NCBI GenBank assembly: GCA_013334335.1
Contig: JAAXXR010000004.1
Span: forward strand, 1-64,000
From: Chlorobiaceae bacterium
GTDB taxonomy: Bacteria; Bacteroidota; Chlorobiia; Chlorobiales; Chlorobiaceae
Direction of reading: 5' to 3'
DNA length: 64,000 bases
The position numbers and the translations under genes were made by a program. Within the stretch, counting starts at the first letter, position 1; each line of letters begins with the position of its first letter. The notes below the pieces were generated by a model. It worked only from the letters and a program-made list of their open reading frames with translations, did not search any database and was not told the DNA's origin. Below, piece after piece: positions 56,749 to 64,000 of this stretch.

Positions 56749-58344
56749 ATGGAGCTGCACAAAGAAATCGCGAAGCGAAGAACATTCGCCATCATCAGCC
56801 ACCCGGACGCGGGCAAGACGACCCTGACCGAAAAGCTGCTGCTGTTTGGCGGCGCCATCCACACGGCCGGCGCGGTCAAGAGCAACAAGATCAGGAAGAC
56901 CGCCACCAGCGACTTCATGGAGATCGAAAAACAGCGCGGAATCTCGGTGGCGACCTCCGTCATGGGCTTCGAGTACAACGGCCGGCGGATCAACATCCTC
57001 GACACGCCGGGCCACAAGGATTTCGCCGAGGACACCTACCGCACACTGACCGCCGTGGACAGCGTCATCCTCGTCATCGACAGCATGAAGGGCGTCGAGG
57101 CCCAGACTGAACGGCTGATGGAGGTGTGCCGCATGCGTCACACACCGGTCATCATCTTCATCAACAAGATGGACCGTGAAGGCCGCAACCCCGTCGAACT
57201 GCTCGACGAACTCGAAGAGAAGCTCGACATCAGCGCGCGTCCCATGACCTGGCCGATAAGCCAGGGACAAACCTTCAAGGGTGTCTACAACCTGTTCGAC
57301 GGAACACTGAACCTGTTCGAAGCGACCGCATCGAAGATCGGTGAAAAGCTTACCGACATCAGCGACCTGAATGATCCGAAACTTGAACACTGGGTCGGCT
57401 CGGGCTATGCCGGCAAGCTCCGCGAGGAGGTGACGCTCATCGAGGGGATCTACGAACCTTTCGACCAGGAACTCTATCTGGAGGGGCTGCTCGCCCCGGT
57501 ATTCTTCGGCAGCGCCGTGAACAACTTCGGTATCCGGGAGTTGCTCGACACCTTCATCGACATCGCCCCCTGCCCGCACGAACGCGAAGCCTCCGAGCGC
57601 ATGGTGAACGCTTCGGAGGAGCCGCTGACCGGGTTTGTCTTCAAGATCCACGCCAACCTCGACCCGAACCACCGCGATCGTACGGCCTTCTTCAAGATCT
57701 GCTCCGGACGGTTCGAGCGCAACAAGTTTTACTACCACACCCGCCTCGACAAAAAAGTGCGCTTCTCCAACCCGACGCAGTTCATGGCCCAGGAGAAAAG
57801 CGTGATCGACGAAGCGTGGCCCGGCGACGTGATCGGCCTGTATGACAACGGCTCCCTCAAGATCGGCGACACCCTCACCGAAGGCGAGTCCCTGCACTTC
57901 AGGGGTATCCCGAGCTTCTCGCCAGAGATTTTCAAGGTGCTCGAAAACCGCGACCCGCTCAAGACCAAACAGCTCGAAAAAGGCATCCGCCAGCTCACCG
58001 ACGAGGGGGTCGCCCAGCTCTTCATCCAGTACGGTACCCGCAAGATCGTCGGCACGGTCGGCGAACTCCAGTTCGACGTCATCCAGTTCCGGCTCGAACA
58101 CGAGTACGGTGCCCAATGCTCCTTCATGCCGCTCCGTTACCACAAGGCCTTCTGGGTCACGAGCGACAACAGGGCCCAGCTCGACGAGTTCCTGCGCCGG
58201 AAGTCAACCGTCGTCGCCCTCGACAAGGAGGAGCACCCGGTCTTCTTCGCGGAAACCGAATGGATGCTCAAGATCGCCCGTGAAGACTTCCCGGAGATAG
58301 CGTTCCACGCCACCTCGGAGTTCAAGACCGAAAACCGGGGCTGA
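56749..58344 (+). CDS. prfC: peptide chain release factor 3
   Basis: A 531-residue translational GTPase that recycles RF1/RF2 from the ribosome. It has G1 [15 protein letters not shown], switch I around [13 protein letters not shown]3 [11 protein letters not shown] and G4 [16 protein letters not shown] (rather than RGITI) and the domain order distinguish it from EF-G. I start at [13 protein letters not shown] because upstream in-frame sequence is antisense to the symporter gene and non-coding. Length matches RF3 (about 529). Confidence 0.96.
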   Translation: MELHKEIAKRRTFAIISHPDAGKTTLTEKLLLFGGAIHTAGAVKSNKIRKTATSDFMEIEKQRGISVATSVMGFEYNGRRINILDTPGHKDFAEDTYRTLTAVDSVILVIDSMKGVEAQTERLMEVCRMRHTPVIIFINKMDREGRNPVELLDELEEKLDISARPMTWPISQGQTFKGVYNLFDGTLNLFEATASKIGEKLTDISDLNDPKLEHWVGSGYAGKLREEVTLIEGIYEPFDQELYLEGLLAPVFFGSAVNNFGIRELLDTFIDIAPCPHEREASERMVNASEEPLTGFVFKIHANLDPNHRDRTAFFKICSGRFERNKFYYHTRLDKKVRFSNPTQFMAQEKSVIDEAWPGDVIGLYDNGSLKIGDTLTEGESLHFRGIPSFSPEIFKVLENRDPLKTKQLEKGIRQLTDEGVAQLFIQYGTRKIVGTVGELQFDVIQFRLEHEYGAQCSFMPLRYHKAFWVTSDNRAQLDEFLRRKSTVVALDKEEHPVFFAETEWMLKIAREDFPEIAFHATSEFKTENRG

Positions 58345-58387
58345 CGCCCTGTCCGGTGCTCCCGTGGAACCTTTCCAGGGGAAACAC

Positions 58388-58418
58388 GGTATGGATAATT
58401 GATCATGAAGTCCATACC
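58388..58418. promoter_or_regulatory. inverted repeat upstream of the copper operon
   Basis: GGTATGGA (58388-58395) and TCCATACC (58411-58418) are perfect 8-base inverted half-sites 15 bases apart, just before the first gene of the copper operon. Position and symmetry suggest an operator for a dimeric metal sensor. No regulator gene lies in the window. Confidence 0.4.
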
Positions 58419-58435
58419 AGACCCCGATACCTGCG

Positions 58436-59770
58436 ATGAACCAGCGAACTTACGCCGTCACCGGCATGCACTGCGCTTCGTGCGAAGCGATCATAGAAAA
58501 GAGGCTTCTCAAGCTGCCTGGCTCGGTCAAGGTCAAGGCGTCAATGGGAAACGGAACGGTAACCATCCACATCGAAGGCGATCCGCCAACACCCGACGCC
58601 CTCACCAGGCTCTTCCCAGAAGGGCTCTACACCTTCTCGGACTCATCCACGGCGGGCAACCGCATGGTTGAGACGATCCGTGTTGTCAGCTATGCCGTTG
58701 CGGTGGTCGTGCTCTTCTTCGGACTCTCCGCCTCAGGCCTCATCCCCTCGATCTCCATCGACAGCACCAGCTCGTCCGGAGCATTCTTCCTCTTCGGCCT
58801 GATCGCCGGCATGTCTACTTGCGCGGCCCTGGTCGGAGGCCTTGTGCTCGCCCTTTCGGCCCAATGGGGAAACCGGCTCGACAAGGATGCGACCATGCCT
58901 GAAAAACTCCGTCCCCAGATCCTGTTCAACAGCGGAAGGATCGCGGCCTACACCCTCACCGGCGCGCTGCTCGGGCTGCTCGGAGGATCGGTGCGCCTCT
59001 CCCCGGGCTTCACTTCGATCATGGTGCTCGCCATCTCGACGCTGATGGTCGTGCTCGCGCTCCAGATGCTCGGGTTCACACCGTTCAGTACCCTGCGGAT
59101 CGCCCTTCCAAAAAAACTCGTCCACGCAGTTGGTGGGGGAGTCGAAAAAGGGGGCCTGCTTCTCCCCTTCCCCTCCGGCTTCCTGACCGTGCTGCTCCCG
59201 TGCGGCTTCACCATGGCCGCCGAAGGAGCAGCCATGCTCTCCGGCAACCCGTGGCATGGCATGGCGATCATGTTCTGCTTCGTGCTCGGCACCACCCCCT
59301 CGCTCCTCTTCATCGGGCTTTCAAGTACGGGACTCGTCAACCGACCCGGAACATCAAGGCTCTTCATGAAGACCGCAGGCTTGCTGGTCATCTTCTTCAC
59401 CGCGTACAACCTGAACAGCCAGTTCGGCATCGCTGCCAGGATCGCCGGCCAACCGACGCCATCGGCGAACATCAAAACCGCGGCGCCTTCGGGCGGTGGA
59501 AGGATCATCCGGAGCGTCTACACGAGTGCGGGGGACATCGCGCCAGCCAACTTCGAGGTCAGGAGGGGTGAAAAGGTCCGTTTCATCGTCGAGCCGAAGG
59601 ACACCGGTTCGGGATGCATGAGCACCATCATGGTACCCGGCCTCTGGAACCGGTCCGAGGATCTGGTCAAAGGAAAGGCCATCATCATGGAGTTCACGCC
59701 ATCGAAACCAGGCAGCTACAGGATCACCTGCGCCATGGGCGTTCCTCGCGGCGTCATCACCGTCAAATAA
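58436..59770 (+). CDS. HMA / TauE-SafE-like membrane / cupredoxin-like fusion
   Basis: A 444-residue three-part protein. Residues 1-68 are a heavy-metal-associated domain with the GMHCASCEA copper site. Residues about 80-330 form seven or so helices of the sulfite-exporter TauE/SafE (UreH/DsbD-related) class, with GMSTCAALVGGLVLAL and LLPCGFTMAAEG; the Cys and Pro-Cys residues within helices recall DsbD-like and copper-trafficking proteins. Residues about 355-444 look like a cupredoxin-like domain (GDIAPANFEVRRGEKVRF; GSYRITCAMGV). It probably moves copper across the inner membrane toward periplasmic cuproproteins. First gene of the operon with DUF305 and copA. Confidence 0.85.
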   Translation: MNQRTYAVTGMHCASCEAIIEKRLLKLPGSVKVKASMGNGTVTIHIEGDPPTPDALTRLFPEGLYTFSDSSTAGNRMVETIRVVSYAVAVVVLFFGLSASGLIPSISIDSTSSSGAFFLFGLIAGMSTCAALVGGLVLALSAQWGNRLDKDATMPEKLRPQILFNSGRIAAYTLTGALLGLLGGSVRLSPGFTSIMVLAISTLMVVLALQMLGFTPFSTLRIALPKKLVHAVGGGVEKGGLLLPFPSGFLTVLLPCGFTMAAEGAAMLSGNPWHGMAIMFCFVLGTTPSLLFIGLSSTGLVNRPGTSRLFMKTAGLLVIFFTAYNLNSQFGIAARIAGQPTPSANIKTAAPSGGGRIIRSVYTSAGDIAPANFEVRRGEKVRFIVEPKDTGSGCMSTIMVPGLWNRSEDLVKGKAIIMEFTPSKPGSYRITCAMGVPRGVITVK

Positions 59771-59789
59771 ACAAGCCAGTCTACTGTCC

Positions 59790-60371
59790 ATGCAGAAAAT
59801 CACGCTCTCCCTTGCCGTGTCGCTCATGATCGTCTCGGGTGTCGCCGGCATCGGCGTCGGGTACTGGCTCACACCGCAGTACTCCCTCTCCATGTACGAC
59901 AAGAATGTCATGGACCTCGGCCAGCCGGACAAATGGATCGATCTCCGGTACATCGACGCCATGATCGCCCACCATCGCGGCGCGATGCTGCTCGCAGAAC
60001 AGGCCCGCCAGAGTAAAAACCCTGAAATCAAAGGGCTTGCCGCATCGATCCTGAAAGACGAACCGCCGAACATCGACGAGCTCTACGGCTGGAAAAAAGC
60101 GTGGTACGGCGACGCACGCAAGGTGCCTGACCCACTCGTGCCAAAGCTCGGCGCCTACGACAGGACCTTCGACCTCCGTTTCCTCAACGCCCTCATCGCC
60201 CACCACCGCAACGGCATCCTGATGACCAGGGAGATACGCCTGAAATCGAGCCGTCCGGAGGTGCTTGACAATGCCGACAAGGTCGAGCAGTTCCTCTCCG
60301 GAGGCGTTGCCATGCTGCGAGGCTGGAGGACAACCTGGTACAACGTCGCTGACCCCCAGCCCGAGCCATGA
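59790..60371 (+). CDS. DUF305 protein, exported
   Basis: A 193-residue protein with an N-terminal signal sequence or anchor (about 1-26) followed by two ferritin-like DUF305 halves. Each half has the histidine pair motif: MIAHHRGAM in the first and LIAHHRNGI in the second. DUF305 proteins are often found with copper-resistance genes and are thought to bind copper in the periplasm. It lies between the HMA/TauE-like gene and copA, overlapping copA by four bases. Confidence 0.85.
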   Translation: MQKITLSLAVSLMIVSGVAGIGVGYWLTPQYSLSMYDKNVMDLGQPDKWIDLRYIDAMIAHHRGAMLLAEQARQSKNPEIKGLAASILKDEPPNIDELYGWKKAWYGDARKVPDPLVPKLGAYDRTFDLRFLNALIAHHRNGILMTREIRLKSSRPEVLDNADKVEQFLSGGVAMLRGWRTTWYNVADPQPEP

Positions 60372-62644
60372 CGACGAAAACCTACACGGTCAGGGGTATG
60401 CACTGCGCAAGCTGTGCGGCCATCATCACCAGGAAGCTCTCGGCGTTCGAAGGGATCGAGAAAGCAGACGTCAACCTTGCCACCGAAAAGGCGAAGCTTG
60501 AATTCAAGGGCGAAGCAGTCACCGACGAATCCCTGAACGAACTGCTCGGCAAATACGGTTACGGCCTCGTTGCCGACCAGATGCATGAAACCCCCTCCGC
60601 ACCGGCCATCGACAGGAAAGCCGCAGCGGACAGCATGAAAAGGGAAAAAGAAGAGGAGTTGCTCGAACAGAAAGCCAGGGTGCAGTTCGCCCTGCCGATC
60701 GCCCTCATGGTTTTCGTGCTCATGATGTGGGACATCGCGTCGAGGTCCATCCCGTCGGTCCCCAACCTGCCGATCCCGATGGATCTCTTCAACATCCTCT
60801 CCATGGCGCTGGCCACCTACTTCGTGTTCCGCATCGGCGCGCCGTTCCTGCACGGCATCGTCATGTTCGTTCGCAGCGGCGCGGCAAGCATGGACACCCT
60901 CATCGGCATCGGTACGCTCACCGCATGGCTCTACAGCACCGTCATCACCCTGATGCCCCCGGTGCGGAAGCTCCTGCGCGTGGCTGGCGACACCTACTTC
61001 GACGTCACGATCGTGGTCATCGGCTTCGTGCTGCTTGGCAAATACCTTGAAGCCCGCTCAAGGATGAAGACTGGCGAGGCCATCGAAAAGCTGATCGGCC
61101 TGCAGGCCAAATCAGCAATCGTCAAACGCGGTTCCATGGAGATCGAGGTCCCGCTGGAGCAGGTCAGAAAGGGAGACTTGATCGTCGTCCGGCCCGGTGC
61201 GAAGATCCCTGTCGACGGCACCATCGTCGAAGGCAGCTCCTCCATCGACGAATCGATGGTCACCGGCGAACCGGTACCGGTGGACAAGAAGCCGGAAGAT
61301 CAGGTCATCGGCGGCACGATCAACAAGCAGGGCGCATTCACCTTCACCGCATCGAGGGTAGGAGAGGAGACCGTACTGGCCCGCATCATCGCCATGGTCG
61401 GGGAGGCCCAGGGCTCGAAGGCGCCCATCCAGAACATCGCCGACCGCATCGCCGCGATCTTCGTGCCTACGGTGCTCGTGCTGGCTGCCCTCACCTTCAT
61501 CGCCTGGCTCGCCATCGGCTCGGCCTTCATGAACTTCCCGACTGCGCTCTCCTTCGGCATCATGGGTATGGTGGGCATCCTCGTCATCGCCTGCCCCTGC
61601 GCTCTCGGGCTCGCCACGCCGACCGCGATCATCGTAGGGATCGGCAAGGGCGCCGAATACGGCATCCTCATCAGGAACGCCCAGAGTCTTGAAACCCTCA
61701 GCACCGTGGACACCGTCGTCTTCGACAAGACCGGAACCATCACGGCCGGAACACCCTCGGTCACCGACCTTGTGCCGCTCGATGGCAGATCTTCGCCAGA
61801 CCTGCTTCTGCAGCTTGCCGCAAGTGTCGAAAGCCGATCCGGGCATCCACTCGCACAGGCCATCGCCGGCGCCGCAAAACAACGCGGCATGGCACTCCTG
61901 GAGGTCACCGGCTTCGAAGCCCTCGAAGGGGTCGGGGTAAAGGGCGCAATTGGCGAAAAGCTCCTCAGGGTCAGGAAACCCGACGGCAACGATGCCACCT
62001 TGCCACAACTCGGTCCGCTTCAGCAGCAGGGCAAAACCGTGGTCATGCTCGAAGAAGGGGGCGTTGTACTCGGGCTCATCGCGCTGTCCGACACCATCAA
62101 GGAGGAAGCCGCAGAAGCCGTCCGCGCCCTTCACCAAAAAGGAATCAAGGTGGTCATGCTCACCGGCGACAATCGCCTTGCAGCCGACTTCATGGCAAAG
62201 CAGGCCGGCATCGACGATGTCATCGCCGAAGTGCTCCCGAATGAAAAAGCCGATCGCATCCGCGAATTGCAACAGCAGGGTCGAAAAGTCGCCATGGCCG
62301 GCGACGGTATCAACGACGCCCCGGCGCTCGCCCTGGCCGACGTCGGCATCGCCATGGCCACCGGTACCGACGTCGCCATCGAATCGGCCGGCGTCACCAT
62401 CCTCCGGGGAGACATCAGGAAGGTCGCCCAGTCCATCACCCTTGCCCGTGCCACCATGCGGGTCATTCGCCAGAACCTGTTCTGGGCATTCATCTACAAC
62501 ATCATCGGCATCCCGCTCGCCGCAGGAGCCCTCTACCCCGTCTTCGGCATCTTCCTGAATCCAGTCTTCTCGGGCGTGGCAATGGCCGGCAGCAGCGTCT
62601 CGGTCGTCACCAACTCACTGCGCCTCAAAACCAAAAAGCTCTGA
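60368..62644 (+). CDS. copA: copper-exporting P1B-type ATPase
   Basis: A 758-residue P-type ATPase. One N-terminal HMA domain ([10 protein letters not shown]), eight expected helices, the transmembrane copper site [10 protein letters not shown], the actuator TGEPVPV, the phosphorylation site DKTGTIT, the SGHPLAQAI nucleotide-binding motif and [11 protein letters not shown] hinge are all present. It pumps Cu(I) out of the cytoplasm. Its N-terminal HMA domain is very like that of the first gene of the operon. It overlaps DUF305 by four bases and is followed by the nitroreductase gene after three bases. Confidence 0.95.
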   Translation: MTTKTYTVRGMHCASCAAIITRKLSAFEGIEKADVNLATEKAKLEFKGEAVTDESLNELLGKYGYGLVADQMHETPSAPAIDRKAAADSMKREKEEELLEQKARVQFALPIALMVFVLMMWDIASRSIPSVPNLPIPMDLFNILSMALATYFVFRIGAPFLHGIVMFVRSGAASMDTLIGIGTLTAWLYSTVITLMPPVRKLLRVAGDTYFDVTIVVIGFVLLGKYLEARSRMKTGEAIEKLIGLQAKSAIVKRGSMEIEVPLEQVRKGDLIVVRPGAKIPVDGTIVEGSSSIDESMVTGEPVPVDKKPEDQVIGGTINKQGAFTFTASRVGEETVLARIIAMVGEAQGSKAPIQNIADRIAAIFVPTVLVLAALTFIAWLAIGSAFMNFPTALSFGIMGMVGILVIACPCALGLATPTAIIVGIGKGAEYGILIRNAQSLETLSTVDTVVFDKTGTITAGTPSVTDLVPLDGRSSPDLLLQLAASVESRSGHPLAQAIAGAAKQRGMALLEVTGFEALEGVGVKGAIGEKLLRVRKPDGNDATLPQLGPLQQQGKTVVMLEEGGVVLGLIALSDTIKEEAAEAVRALHQKGIKVVMLTGDNRLAADFMAKQAGIDDVIAEVLPNEKADRIRELQQQGRKVAMAGDGINDAPALALADVGIAMATGTDVAIESAGVTILRGDIRKVAQSITLARATMRVIRQNLFWAFIYNIIGIPLAAGALYPVFGIFLNPVFSGVAMAGSSVSVVTNSLRLKTKKL

Positions 62645-62647
62645 GCC

Positions 62648-63406
62648 ATGGACAGGCAAACCCTCGAAGCGCACCGCTCCTTCCTGAAAGACGACATCCG
62701 CCAGAAATTGGACTTTTCACAGACAGCCCAGAGCCGCAGGTTACCGCCACCGCCAGTCGAAAAACCCTTCTCCGTCAATGCGAAGCGCATCGATCTTCCC
62801 AGGGTCAAGCAACTTGAACAGATCGGCAACATCGACCTGAAAACCGCCATCGCGAAACGCGAAAGCTGCCGCATCTATGCCGATACCCCCCTTACCCTCG
62901 AAGAGCTCTCGCTGCTGCTCTGGGCCACCCAGGGGGTACGGCTCAAGCTCGATGCCGGCCACACCCTCAGAACCGTTCCTTCAGCCGGATGCAGGCATGC
63001 CTTCGAAACCTATCTCGGCGTCCTGAACGTCAACGGCCTCGCAAAAGGAATTTACCGCTACCTCCCCCTTGAACACCAGCTCCTGTTCGAATTCGAGGTG
63101 ACGGAGCTCGAACGGAAAATAACGAGGGCGGCCCTCGGCCAACCCTATCCGGGTGATGCAGCCGTCACCTTTATCTGGACCGTCATTCCCTACCGCATGG
63201 AGTGGCGCTACGGACTGGCCGCCCACAAGGTCATCGCCCTCGACGCCGGCCATGTGTGCCAGAACCTCTACCTCGCCTGCGAAGCCATAGGCGCCGGCAC
63301 CTGCGCCATAGCCGCTTATGATCAGCAAGTCATGGACGATCTGCTGCTCGTCGACGGCGAAGAGGAGTTCACCATCTACCTCGCTCCCGTCGGAAAGAAG
63401 CCGTGA
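62648..63406 (+). CDS. SagB-type nitroreductase-family dehydrogenase
   Basis: A 252-residue flavin-dependent oxidoreductase. The N-terminal part has AIAKRESCRIYADTPLTLEELSLLLW, the R-x-S-x-R FMN-binding stretch and helix of nitroreductases, and the mid part LRTVPSAGCRHAFETYL is typical of SagB-like members. It follows copA by three bases, so it is expressed with copper export genes. Peptide-azoline oxidation (SagB itself) is unlikely because no precursor or cyclodehydratase gene is near; a redox role under copper stress is inference. Confidence 0.82.
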   Translation: MDRQTLEAHRSFLKDDIRQKLDFSQTAQSRRLPPPPVEKPFSVNAKRIDLPRVKQLEQIGNIDLKTAIAKRESCRIYADTPLTLEELSLLLWATQGVRLKLDAGHTLRTVPSAGCRHAFETYLGVLNVNGLAKGIYRYLPLEHQLLFEFEVTELERKITRAALGQPYPGDAAVTFIWTVIPYRMEWRYGLAAHKVIALDAGHVCQNLYLACEAIGAGTCAIAAYDQQVMDDLLLVDGEEEFTIYLAPVGKKP

Positions 63407-63419
63407 TTGCACCGGGCGA

Positions 63420-63764
63420 TCAATTCCACCTGACCTTACCGAGTGCCTCCTCGCAGAACATGAGCATATCGATCTCCGTTCCTGCATCCCTGTCGCCGAG
63501 AAGCCGCCTGGTCAGGAGGAATGCCATCCGCTCGTACAGCCCGGTCGTGTCGGCGTAATTCCTTACCGCCACAGGGTGCCCGGCACGCTCTCCGACAACA
63601 ATACCAAGGCAGGTATGCAGAACGTCGAGATCTGTTTTGGCTTCCAGCGACAAGGCATTCCGGAACTCCTCGTTCTCATTGCCGAGTGCATTCAACGCCC
63701 TCCATGCCATCAGGTAACTCCCCGTTTGCAGGTATCCCAAAATGCTCTCCAGACGATGTTTCAT
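63420..63764 (-). CDS. hypothetical helical protein (114 aa)
   Basis: I do not recognise the family. The sequence looks all-helical and soluble, with no signal peptide, and contains YLMAWRALNALGNEN and LDVLHTCLGIVVGER. Composition and codon use resemble the neighbours, and it lies 13 bases from the nitroreductase stop, convergent with it. It is probably a real gene because no better frame covers this strand, but function is unknown. The gap after it (63765-63921) shows nothing further. Confidence 0.5.
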   Translation of the reverse strand: MKHRLESILGYLQTGSYLMAWRALNALGNENEEFRNALSLEAKTDLDVLHTCLGIVVGERAGHPVAVRNYADTTGLYERMAFLLTRRLLGDRDAGTEIDMLMFCEEALGKVRWN

Positions 63765-63921
63765 TTTCGGTTGCGTTCTGCCGTTCAGGTATTTGACCGT
63801 TACTCACTTGAAATTATCTTGCACACAAACAAGTTCCCAAAGAAAATGAGCACGAAGCGATCCTGAAACGCAGGTATGGCGATTTGATCGGCACCCGGAG
63901 AAAGACGAGACACCTCAACGC

Positions 63922-64000
63922 ATGATCATCGAAACTTTCCGATATGAAATCGGGGCAGGGATCGCCCTTCGGCTCCGTCTCGAAAAAAGCCCGGTCAGCC
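63922..64000 (+). CDS. possible start of a gene cut by the right edge
   Basis: From ATG 63922 the frame is open for 26 codons to the edge (MIIETFRYEIGAG, then basic/hydrophobic residues). The beginning reads like a beta-strand of a normal cytoplasmic protein, but too little is visible to name it, and no clear ribosome site precedes it. Confidence 0.3.
   Translation, partial: MIIETFRYEIGAGIALRLRLEKSPVS

Noticed and set aside
56653..58143. 496-codon open frame antisense to prfC
   Set aside because: prfC is complete with GTPase motifs; the antisense protein is a composition artefact rich in Val, Glu and Asp.
62648..63406. SagB azoline dehydrogenase of a thiazole/oxazole-modified peptide cluster
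   Set aside because: No precursor peptide, cyclodehydratase or protease gene nearby; the gene belongs to the copper operon by spacing.

Overview
The window is compact bacterial chromosome of roughly 57% G+C with short intergenic gaps, and no rRNA, tRNA, CRISPR array, prophage or insertion sequence that I could recognise. The gene set fits a green sulfur bacterium (Chlorobiaceae, Chlorobium/Chlorobaculum type) best: two kinds of fumarase, a biotin-dependent pyruvate carboxylase subunit, a Gram-negative envelope and many starts without a clear Shine-Dalgarno. That assignment is inference from gene content and not a database match.

Layout. 1-8.4 kb (minus strand): an RND efflux pump with its adaptor, then two exported pentapeptide-repeat proteins flanking a DoxX-like protein and a polytopic heme-oxidase-like membrane protein. 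8.5-17.3 kb (minus): a phosphate cluster read as porin, two pstS genes, pstC, pstA, pstB, phoU and a second PhoU-like gene. A Pho-box-like array of four hexamers at exact 11-bp spacing lies upstream of the porin. 17.4-18.9 kb (minus): a GNAT N-acyltransferase overlapping a PlsC-like acyltransferase. 19.1-27.5 kb (plus): methyltransferase, phosphoglycolate-phosphatase-like HAD, alkaline phosphatase and polyphosphate kinase; then a Cys-rich repeat protein, a CYTH-like/CHAD protein and a ParA ATPase. 27.6-30.1 kb (minus): two paralogous metallophosphoesterases.

30.4-42.4 kb holds trmH, a DUF2269-like membrane protein, a Nudix hydrolase, trxB/trxA, dnaE, a GT4/GH65 sugar pair and a zinc-ribbon LRR protein. 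42.4-58.3 kb holds central carbon and housekeeping genes: pycB, class I fumarase, a universal stress protein, an APH/P-loop kinase fusion, a ferritin-like/VIT1 iron transporter overlapping htpG, a sialic-acid-type synthase with a KdsC-like phosphatase, fumC, ppa, a sodium:alanine symporter and prfC. 58.4-63.4 kb (plus) is a copper operon: an HMA/TauE-like/cupredoxin-like fusion, DUF305, copA and a SagB-type nitroreductase.

The main theme is phosphate. Between 8.5 and 30 kb lie genes for uptake across both membranes, release from organic esters, polymerisation into polyphosphate, and possibly replacement of phospholipids by aminolipids. The best candidate for an undescribed system is the repeat protein, CYTH/CHAD and ParA trio directly behind ppk. 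CHAD domains bind polyphosphate and ParA-type ATPases position cargo, so I propose a module that organises or segregates polyphosphate granules.
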